A stretch of 6,751 bases of DNA. Origin: Acidobacteriaceae bacterium. Its GTDB lineage: Bacteria > Acidobacteriota > Terriglobia > Terriglobales > SbA1. The position numbers and the translations under genes were made by a program. Where the stretch lies: positions 12,385-19,135 of the forward strand of contig PMHI01000228.1 in assembly GCA_003156615.1 (NCBI GenBank), given 5' to 3'. Positions 1-5,611 of this stretch are shown piece by piece. The stretch's first letter is position 1; the number at the start of each line of letters is the position of its first letter. The notes below the pieces were generated by a model that was given only the letters and a program-made list of their open reading frames with translations, did no database searches and was not told where the DNA came from.

Positions 1-1800
1 GCGGCACAGAACGCGCACTCGCAAGCCGTCGACATCGCTGCCTCGCCGGAAACGAAGCGCGCGTTTGAGGGCCATGGATTCTCCGCCGCGGTCGAGGAAT
101 TTCGCAGCCACGAACCCACTTTGCGAGGCGGATTTGTCCTCGCGATAGAAAACGGGGTTGCCGAGGCGAGCTTCGGTGTTCCCGCTCCCTGGCCGCAATT
201 GAAAGAAAGGCTGCCCCTGGCGCAGGTTGCCGCCGGCCAGCCCGCCCATTTCACGTGGGAGCAAACCGAGTACACAGTGGGCAGCGCCCCCGTTGGCAAG
301 GATGGCCTGATTGTGGTGGCGATGCCGCTGCCGCCAGAGTTCTCGAGGACGGTGAAGCAGATTGAGGCTAGTCAGCAGCGCTATCTTCAGTTGAGCCTCG
401 AGCGCAAGCATGTGCGTCAGACCTATATGGGCCTGCTTCTGCTGCTGACGATGATCGTGCTTTTTGTCAGCACATGGCTCGCTCTGTTTCTCTCGAAGCT
501 CGTGACCCGGCCCTTGTCTGCGTTGGCCGAGGCGACGCAGGAGATCTCTCGCGGACGTCTCGACTATCGGATCGACGTGAGCGCCGCCGATGAAATTGGC
601 GATCTGGTTCGTTCCTTCAACCGCATGGCGGAAGAACTGGAGACCAGCCGGCGGCAAATCGAAGCTTCCAGCCGCGATGTCAGTGCTGCCAATGCTGAAC
701 TGGACCAACGCCGCCGTCAGATGGAGACCATCCTCGAGAGCATCCCCACCGGAGTGCTGTCGCTCGATGCCGCGCGGTGCGTTACGCACGCCAACCAGGC
801 CCTGCTGCGCATATTCCATCCCGAAGGCTATGAGGACGGAGAACACCTGCTGCGGGGGGCGCGCCTAGCGGACGTATTTCCGCCGGAAGTGATGCAGGAT
901 CTGGAACCGCTGCTGCGCCGCGCCGATCGCATGGGCATGACCACCAGCCAAATGGACGTGCCGCTGCAGCGCGCGTCTCTCAACGTGGCGGTCACGGTGG
1001 CGACTCTGCGCCATCAGGACGAACGCTCGGGATACGTGATCGTCTTCGAAGATCTCTCCGATCTCCTGAAGGCGCAGAAGCAGGCGGCCTGGCGCGAGGT
1101 GGCGCGACGGGTGGCGCATGAGATCAAGAATCCACTTACGCCCATCGCACTTTCCGCGGAACGTATTCAGCGTCATCTGGAGCGGGCCACGCCCTCCGAC
1201 CCGGCATCGCTCGAAGTCATCCGCGCCTGTGCCCAAACCATTGCCGGCGCAGTCGAAACGGTTCGCCGGCTGGTGGATGAGTTCTCCACGCTGGCGCGCT
1301 TCCCCGCGTCGAATCCGCACCCGGCGGATATCAACGAGGTCATCGAGCGGGCGCTCTCCATGTTCAATGGGAGACTGGACGGCATTGGTCTGCACAAGTC
1401 GCTGGCTCCAGACCTGCCGAAAGTCATGGCGGACGCGGAGGCAATTAAACGGGCCATCGCCAACCTCGTGGATAATGCCGCCGAGGCTATCCAGGATTCG
1501 CTGGTGCGCGAGATCCTGATTTCAACCTCGCTGGTGGCCAGCCGCGACGCGGTCGAAATCACCGTCGCGGATACCGGCCATGGCGTGACCCGCGAGCTGA
1601 AAGAAAGACTCTTTCTGCCTTATTTCTCCACTAGAAAGCGCGGCACCGGCCTCGGCCTGGCGATCGTGAGCCGCGTCATCGAAGAGCATCACGGATCCAT
1701 TCGCGTGGAGGAAAACCAGCCGGCTGGAGCGCGCTTCATCGTGGAGCTTCCGCTGGTTCCTGACTCCGCGCTGGCCGCGGTCACGGCGCAGCATGCATAA
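1..1800 (+). CDS. ntrY: NtrY-like sensor histidine kinase (5' end outside window)
   Basis: Membrane histidine kinase that would autophosphorylate and pass phosphate to the regulator encoded next to it. The frame is open from base 1, so the N-terminus is missing; a TTG at 121 is not a credible start because coding continues upstream. Counting residue 1 at base 1: an extracytoplasmic-type stretch up to about 140; one membrane helix at about 142-165 (YMGLLLLLTMIVLFVSTWLA); a HAMP domain at about 167-217 starting at TRPLSAL; a coiled linker; a PAS-like domain from about 241 (ESIPTGVLSLD); HisKA with phospho-acceptor His373 in VAHEIKNPLTPI; then HATPase_c with N-box Asn488/Asn492 (NLVDNAAEAI), G1 DTGHG from Asp524 and G2 GTGLGLAI from about 548. 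NtrY proteins usually run to 700 or more residues; 599 are visible, so perhaps 100-170 residues with further membrane helices lie upstream. All catalytic boxes look intact. The HAMP-PAS-kinase order and the NtrX partner favour NtrY over a generic NtrB, but the exact signal cannot be read here. Confidence 0.92.
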   Translation, partial: AAQNAHSQAVDIAASPETKRAFEGHGFSAAVEEFRSHEPTLRGGFVLAIENGVAEASFGVPAPWPQLKERLPLAQVAAGQPAHFTWEQTEYTVGSAPVGKDGLIVVAMPLPPEFSRTVKQIEASQQRYLQLSLERKHVRQTYMGLLLLLTMIVLFVSTWLALFLSKLVTRPLSALAEATQEISRGRLDYRIDVSAADEIGDLVRSFNRMAEELETSRRQIEASSRDVSAANAELDQRRRQMETILESIPTGVLSLDAARCVTHANQALLRIFHPEGYEDGEHLLRGARLADVFPPEVMQDLEPLLRRADRMGMTTSQMDVPLQRASLNVAVTVATLRHQDERSGYVIVFEDLSDLLKAQKQAAWREVARRVAHEIKNPLTPIALSAERIQRHLERATPSDPASLEVIRACAQTIAGAVETVRRLVDEFSTLARFPASNPHPADINEVIERALSMFNGRLDGIGLHKSLAPDLPKVMADAEAIKRAIANLVDNAAEAIQDSLVREILISTSLVASRDAVEITVADTGHGVTRELKERLFLPYFSTRKRGTGLGLAIVSRVIEEHHGSIRVEENQPAGARFIVELPLVPDSALAAVTAQHA

Positions 1801-3151
1801 AATTCTCATCGTTGACGACGAGACCGGCATTCGTGAATCGCTCGAGGGAGTGCTGGCCGACGAAGGCTACGAAGCTGCAACGGTTGCGAGCGGGGAAGAG
1901 TGCCTCAAGCTGCTGCGGCGCGAGCACAGCTATGAAGTGGTGCTGCTCGATATCTGGCTGCCCGCCATGGATGGCCTGGAGACACTGGAAAGAATCCGCG
2001 AGATGGATAACCCTCCCGAAGTGATCATGATCTCGGGCCACGGCACGATTGAAACTGCCGTGCGCGCCACCAAGCTCGGCGCTTACGACTTCCTGGAGAA
2101 ACCGCTCTCCATTGACAAGACGCTGATCCTGGTCAAGAACGCGATCGAATCCAAGAAATTGCGGCACGAGAATGTCGACCTCAGGAAACAGCTTTACGCC
2201 AAGAGCGTGATCGTCGGCGACAGTATTCCAATGAAGGCTCTCCGCCAGCAGATTGGCCTCATGGCGCCCACCAACGGGCGCGTTCTGATTTACGGCGAGT
2301 CCGGCACCGGGAAGGAACTGGTCGCCCACGCGATCCACGCACAAAGCTTGCGCAAGGACGAGACTTTTGTCGAGGTCAACTGTGCGGCTATTCCGGAAGA
2401 CCTCATCGAAAGCGAACTGTTCGGGCATTACAAGGGATCGTTCGCAGGAGCAACTGTCGACAAGGAAGGCAAGTTTCAAAAGGCAAGCGGTGGGACACTG
2501 TTCCTTGACGAAGTGGGCGACATGAGCCTGAAAACGCAATCGAAGGTGCTGCGCACTCTGGAGGAGCAGCGCGTTGCTCCCTTGGGGGGAGATAGAACCA
2601 TCGTGGTCGATGCTCGAATCATCGCCTCCACCAACAAAGATCTGGAAGAGGAAATTTCCCGGGGAAATTTTCGCGAAGACCTGTTTTACCGGCTGAACGT
2701 GATCCCCTTTGTTGTGCCCCCGCTGCGCGACCGCAAGGAAGACATTCCGCTGTTTGCGCGGCACTTCCTGAAAGACCTGGCCGCGACCTACGGGCGGCGC
2801 CCACGCGAGATCAGCGACGACGCTGTCGAGGCTCTGATGCGCTATTCCTGGCCAGGCAACGTGCGCGAGTTGCGCAATCTGATCGAACGGATAGTGATCA
2901 TGCACCCCACCACCACACGATTCGACCGCAAGCATCTGCCCCCGCTGGTTTACCGCGACGGCCATCGGCGCGCGGCGCGCAGCGAGTTCTCCACGCTGCA
3001 CCAGGCCCGCGACGCCTACGAGCGGGATTTCATTCTTAAAAAGCTCGACGAGAATCACGGCAACATCACCCGCGCCGCCGAAGTGCTGGGCCTCGAGCGC
3101 AGCCACCTCTACCGCAAGATGAAAACGCTCGGCATAGCGGTGAAAGAGTAG
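1793..3151 (+). CDS. ntrX: NtrX/NtrC-family sigma-54-dependent response regulator
   Basis: Cytoplasmic transcription activator of 452 residues, a normal length for the family. The receiver domain is residues 1-120, with acidic pocket Asp8/Asp9, phospho-acceptor Asp53 (LLDIWLP), Ser81 and Lys103. The AAA+ domain is about 140-370: Walker A GESGTGKE (168-175), Walker B LFLDE (Asp239/Glu240), arginine-finger region REDLFYRLNVIP and sensor II WPGNVREL. A Fis-type helix-turn-helix closes the protein (about 421-448, NITRAAEVLGLERSHLYRKM). The sigma-54 contact loop reads GSFAGA (215-220) instead of the consensus GAFTGA, so Thr is replaced by Ala. The ATG overlaps the kinase stop by 8 nt and has no clear Shine-Dalgarno, which suggests translational coupling to the kinase. 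The adjacent HAMP/PAS kinase supports NtrX rather than another NtrC-like regulator. Target genes cannot be inferred; whether it uses sigma-54 in the usual way is open because of the loop change. Confidence 0.93.
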   Translation: MHKILIVDDETGIRESLEGVLADEGYEAATVASGEECLKLLRREHSYEVVLLDIWLPAMDGLETLERIREMDNPPEVIMISGHGTIETAVRATKLGAYDFLEKPLSIDKTLILVKNAIESKKLRHENVDLRKQLYAKSVIVGDSIPMKALRQQIGLMAPTNGRVLIYGESGTGKELVAHAIHAQSLRKDETFVEVNCAAIPEDLIESELFGHYKGSFAGATVDKEGKFQKASGGTLFLDEVGDMSLKTQSKVLRTLEEQRVAPLGGDRTIVVDARIIASTNKDLEEEISRGNFREDLFYRLNVIPFVVPPLRDRKEDIPLFARHFLKDLAATYGRRPREISDDAVEALMRYSWPGNVRELRNLIERIVIMHPTTTRFDRKHLPPLVYRDGHRRAARSEFSTLHQARDAYERDFILKKLDENHGNITRAAEVLGLERSHLYRKMKTLGIAVKE

Positions 3152-3182
3152 GAGTGCGCGCGCCCTGGCCGGGATCGAAGCT

Positions 3183-3644
3183 CTAGTGTTTCACCATGCG
3201 GATTTCAGTGCCGTTCTTTCTAAACTCCACTTTGTCCATGAGTTGGTTGATGAGAAAAATCCCGCGCCCATGATTGGAATAGATGTTTTCTCCGACCGTG
3301 CAACTGGGAGTGGCTTCAGGACTAAAGCCAGCGCCTGGATCTCGCACCACAATCAACACACTATGCTCATCGTCGCCGCTCACCAGGCACTCCACCGTCT
3401 TGGTGGGATCTTCTCTGGCGCCGTGAATCACCGCATTGGCCAGCGCCTCCTGCAGCGCTAACTCAATCGCATCCTCTTTGCCGTCCCCGCTTTTTATCTG
3501 GCGGACAACGGCCATCACTGCCTGCACCACGGGATCCACCGCCTTGCGATCGGCGGACAGCGTTACCCGCAAAAGCAATTGCAATTTGTCCGGATCAAAA
3601 TCTTTTTCGGGAAGAGGTTCCTCGGAAGAATCACCTGATGGCAT
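3183..3644 (-). CDS. RsbW/SpoIIAB-like ATP-binding protein (anti-sigma factor kinase family)
   Basis: Small single-domain GHKL ATPase of 153 residues, the usual size for RsbW/SpoIIAB-type serine kinases, which bind a sigma factor and phosphorylate an anti-anti-sigma (STAS) partner. Visible motifs: N-box ELALQEALANAVIHGA (Glu66, Asn70, His74), G1 box RDPGAGF (Asp102, Gly104, Gly106) and G2 NHGRGIFLINQLMDKVEF (about 124-141). There is no membrane helix and no other domain; the first 20 residues are acidic and probably disordered. ATG at 3644 is chosen because the frame reaches a stop at 3678-3680 with no other start codon between; its ribosome site is weak (a GAG about 9 nt upstream). It converges with the response regulator and lies 140 nt downstream of era on the same strand. 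Neither a sigma factor nor a STAS protein is visible nearby, so its partner is unknown. It could instead act as a switch kinase on other STAS or receiver-linked pathways. Confidence 0.85.
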   Translation of the reverse strand: MPSGDSSEEPLPEKDFDPDKLQLLLRVTLSADRKAVDPVVQAVMAVVRQIKSGDGKEDAIELALQEALANAVIHGAREDPTKTVECLVSGDDEHSVLIVVRDPGAGFSPEATPSCTVGENIYSNHGRGIFLINQLMDKVEFRKNGTEIRMVKH

Positions 3645-3683
3645 GTTTGACTCGTTCTTGGATGCAGCCTCCGCTGTTCATTG

Positions 3684-3712
3684 ATTCTAGCTGGTAACCC
3701 GCAGTACAACAA
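3684..3712 (-). promoter_or_regulatory. Putative sigma-70-like promoter for the RsbW-like gene
   Basis: On the minus strand, a -35-like TTGTTG (3707-3712) is followed by a 17-nt spacer and a -10-like TAGAAT (3684-3689, 5 of 6 to TATAAT). Transcription would begin near 3677, giving a leader of about 33 nt before the ATG at 3644. The -35 is a weak match, and the gene could also be read through from era. Sequence inspection only. Confidence 0.4.
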
Positions 3713-3748
3713 ACTCGAACCGACGGACGGAACAGAGCCAAACTCGAA
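3710..3748 (-). repeat. Short direct repeat upstream of the RsbW-like gene
   Basis: The 10-mer TTCGAGTTTG (minus strand) occurs at 3710-3719 and again at 3739-3748, start to start 29 bp, close to three helical turns. The first copy overlaps the predicted -35 element. This could be a pair of operator half-sites, but two short copies could also be chance. Confidence 0.3.
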
Positions 3749-3784
3749 ACTGGCAGGGACAGCGCCAATCCGACATATTGTCGT

Positions 3785-4789
3785 TCATCGCCCCCCGTTT
3801 CTCCGGGCGGTGTTTCCTTCGGAAGGCGCAAGGGGCAGCGCTTTTGCTGCCTCGGCCCGCCCATGGGTCAAATGCTCCAACTGCCTTCTCCAGTCGAGTT
3901 CTTCCACAAAGCCGTGCGATTCCCGCCAGTTCGGCTGAACCTTAACGTAAAGTTCAAGAAAAACTTTCGTCTCCAACCTCCGCTCGATCTGCAAGCGGGC
4001 AGACGTACCAATCCGCTTCAGCATCTCTCCCTTTTTTCCAATCAGGATGCCTTTCTGGCCTTCGCGCTCGCAGTAAATCGTGGCGGAAATGCGCGTTAGC
4101 TTGGCCCCCTCCTCGAAACTGTCAACCACCACAGCGGTGGCGTATGGAAGTTCTTGCTCGGTTTCGACGAGCACGCGCTCGCGAACGATTTCCGCGGCCA
4201 TGAAGCGCGCCGGCTGGTCCGTGATCTGGTCTTCTGGAAAATAGGGACGTCCGGCGGGCAAAGCCGCCGTGACCTGCTTCAGCAGGAGGTCGAGTCCATC
4301 CCGCTTCAACGCGGAAATTGGGATGATCTCGTGAAATTGGTGCAGCTTTTTGTACTCCTCAATCAGCGGCAACAGCTTGCCCTTGCCCCCTCGCAGCACA
4401 TCCACTTTATTCAGGATTAGGCAAACTTTCGTCGGCGAATGCTTCAGCATCTGTAGAGCGAACTCATCGCGTCGATCCAGCTTGCGCGTTGCATCCATGA
4501 TCAGAAGGACAAGATCGCAGCCTTCGAGCGCTTCCCGCACTTCGACCATCATCTTGCGGCCCAGCGAGCTGTCTGGTTTGTGCACGCCGGGAGTATCGAT
4601 CAAGACAATCTGCGCAGCGTCGCGGCCCTTACCCTTGGGCAGGTTGACGATGCCTTGGATTCGATTGCGCGTGGTTTGCGGCTTGGGCGAGATGATGGCG
4701 AGTTTTTCGCCCACGAGAGCATTGAGCAAGGTCGACTTGCCGGCGTTCGGACGGCCGAGAATGCAGACAAAACCGGAGCGGAAGGGCAT
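3785..4789 (-). CDS. era: GTPase Era, ribosome small-subunit assembly factor
   Basis: Essential GTPase that binds the 3' end of 16S rRNA and helps mature the 30S subunit. It is 334 residues long. GTPase motifs are complete: G1 GRPNAGKS (12-19), switch I KPQTTRNR (36-43), G3 DTPG (65-68), G4 NKVD (127-130) and G5 SAL (159-161). The C-terminal KH domain carries GILIGKKGEMLKRIG (247-261) with its GxxG loop, followed by the typical FLELYVKVQPNWRE. Era usually ends near residue 300; here about 35 extra residues, rich in Ala, Arg and Gly, follow the EELDWRRQLEHL segment. ATG at 4789 gives the family's typical N-terminus (xxFRSGFVCILGRPN); the frame is closed by a TAG at 4826-4828 with no other start between. 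No good Shine-Dalgarno is visible. Its upstream same-strand neighbour is the CorC-type gene, separated by the decayed toxin-antitoxin segment. Confidence 0.96.
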   Translation of the reverse strand: MPFRSGFVCILGRPNAGKSTLLNALVGEKLAIISPKPQTTRNRIQGIVNLPKGKGRDAAQIVLIDTPGVHKPDSSLGRKMMVEVREALEGCDLVLLIMDATRKLDRRDEFALQMLKHSPTKVCLILNKVDVLRGGKGKLLPLIEEYKKLHQFHEIIPISALKRDGLDLLLKQVTAALPAGRPYFPEDQITDQPARFMAAEIVRERVLVETEQELPYATAVVVDSFEEGAKLTRISATIYCEREGQKGILIGKKGEMLKRIGTSARLQIERRLETKVFLELYVKVQPNWRESHGFVEELDWRRQLEHLTHGRAEAAKALPLAPSEGNTARRNGGR

Positions 4790-4803
4790 AGATGCGGGCT
4801 TTA

Positions 4804-4822
4804 GCTTTCGGGCTTGGGCAAA
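4804..4822 (+). repeat. Left arm of a 19-bp inverted repeat
   Basis: GCTTTCGGGCTTGGGCAAA lies 14 bp outside the era start codon. Its reverse complement, with one mismatch, is at 5576-5594. The two arms face each other about 790 bp apart and enclose the toxin-antitoxin remnant, like terminal inverted repeats. No matching target-site duplication is visible just outside the arms. Confidence 0.6.
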
Positions 4823-4956
4823 ATCCTAAAACTGAGACGCAACCGCCACAGTATGATAGCCGACGCCCAGCGCCCACATTCCGACTATATCAGGCTATGG
4901 CCGCTTCTTCTTTCGCAGCGACGTATCGGCACAAGCTGCGGCGTGGGCCAGTTCGA

Positions 4957-5123
4957 TCAGATCTGGATGCCCTTGGCCTCCTGCTCACCTTCGATGCGTC
5001 TCACCTTCCGTGCGATGTCGAGCGTCACGGGATGTACGGGCACATCTCGGCACAGTCGCTTGATAAACTCCGTGCGTCGCTCTGGATGCGCTTGCGTCGG
5101 GTGCGGTAAGACCCGTGCACGAG
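4957..5123 (-). pseudogene. vapC: Fragment of a VapC-type PIN-domain toxin, frameshifted
   Basis: Remnant of a PIN-domain ribonuclease toxin, read on the minus strand. It begins as LVHGSYR in the antitoxin's frame (5123-5103), which matches the middle of VapC proteins (usually SELVHGxYR). A single missing base then moves the match to another frame, from 5103 to a stop at 4957-4959, containing TEFIKRLCRDVPVHPVTLDI and RRIEGEQEAKGIQI, a strongly PIN-like block. In intact relatives this block is followed by a D-L-L-I-G-A-T-A-L segment with a catalytic Asp; here the frame stops instead. The toxin N-terminus (D-T-S region) is absent and the usual Glu of SEL reads Arg, so no catalytic acid survives. 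A further scrap, ALGVGYHTVAV at about 4873-4841 in another frame, could be the toxin's tail, but that is tentative. Similarity is recalled from the family, not searched. Almost certainly non-functional. Confidence 0.68.
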
Positions 5124-5273
5124 TCGGCGACCACGCACCGGCTCGACGCGCACCACCACGATCGGTTCGCGCCCCTCGATGACGATCTCGGCCCCGGCGC
5201 GCACCCGCGCCAGCACATCCGCAAAGTTGCTGGCGGCTTCCGCTTCCGAGATGTGGATGATGTTCTTCGCCAT
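5025..5273 (-). pseudogene. Truncated Phd/YefM-family antitoxin fused to toxin remnant
   Basis: The first 50 residues match a Phd/YefM antitoxin: MAKNIIHISEAEAASNFADV, then LARVRAGAEIVIEGREPIVV, the DNA-binding and dimer domain that normally autorepresses a toxin-antitoxin operon. After VEPVRGRR the expected C-terminal toxin-neutralising tail is missing; the frame enters toxin-derived sequence (LVHGSYR), then shifted nonsense, ending at 5025. The start at 5273 is preferred over an in-frame ATG at 5297 because AAGG (5280-5283) sits 6 nt upstream and MAK is the family's usual beginning. The DNA-binding half could still be made and bind DNA, but it cannot neutralise a toxin in the usual way. The partner toxin is itself broken (4957-5123). 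This looks like a scar left by an internal deletion across the antitoxin-toxin junction. Confidence 0.75.
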
Positions 5274-5575
5274 AGGCAGCCTTATATCGCTCGGCAATAA
5301 ACGATGGACAAGAACGTGGCGATCGGAAAACTATGCATTTCTAACATGCGAAATCGTGATGCAAAGAACCAAATGTTTATGCGGGTTCCAAGAAGCTTTT
5401 GAACACTGTTCCAACAAAACAGGAAGGCAAGCCTCTGGACCTCCAGGAGAGAGATCCAGCGGCGGGTGAGAGAGCTGTATGGGGGCGAAAACCCTAGGCG
5501 GCATGAAAATCCGCAGGCGTAAACGGAACTCCTTCGCAAGCATTTTGGGGCCTCTCGAAATTGCGGAAACCTCTG
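5274..5575. other. Intergenic stretch with no recognisable gene
   Basis: About 300 bp between the antitoxin start and the right inverted-repeat arm. Open frames here are short and resemble no family I know. The part next to the antitoxin is notably AT-richer (5281-5400 is about 42% GC by hand count, against roughly 60% around it), as expected for acquired DNA or a promoter region. I see no convincing promoter, RNA gene or terminator. It may contain the worn remains of the segment that brought in the toxin-antitoxin genes. Confidence 0.5.
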
Positions 5576-5594
5576 TTTGCCGAAGCCCGAAAGC
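5576..5594 (-). repeat. Right arm of a 19-bp inverted repeat
   Basis: Read on the minus strand this is GCTTTCGGGCTTCGGCAAA, identical to 4804-4822 except at position 13 (C for G). It lies 17 bp past the stop codon of the CorC-type gene. It does not form a hairpin on its own with a T-run, so it is not an obvious terminator. Confidence 0.6.
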
Positions 5595-5611
5595 CGGAGC
5601 CGACGCCCGAT

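Noticed and set aside
865..1395. Antisense open frame of 176 codons within the histidine kinase
   Set aside because: Same cause; the plus-strand frame has intact kinase motifs across this stretch.
1781..3106. A 441-codon open frame antisense to almost the whole response-regulator gene
   Set aside because: It resembles no known protein and is explained by the codon bias of the GC-rich regulator gene, whose protein is unmistakable on the other strand.
3152..3182. Possible bidirectional terminator between the convergent regulator and RsbW-like genes
   Set aside because: Only a three-base-pair stem (CCC/GGG) without a T-run could be found in the 31-nt gap.
3832..3853. Hairpin GGCAGC-GCTTTT-GCTGCC as a possible terminator after era
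   Set aside because: It lies inside the era coding tail, encodes alanine-rich residues, and has no T-run after the stem on either strand.
5401..5411. GAACACTGTTC, a dyad resembling a LexA box
   Set aside because: The arms are separated by 3 nt, not the 4 nt of the Gram-positive LexA site, and no gene starts next to it.
5282..5543. Two overlapping minus-strand open frames of 70 and 85 codons
   Set aside because: No recognisable motif or ribosome site, and their sequence is not like the neighbouring genes; probably chance frames in the degenerate spacer.
4804..5594. Target-site duplication flanking the inverted repeats
   Set aside because: The bases just outside the arms (TTTA on the left, CGGA on the right) do not match, so transposition is not proven.
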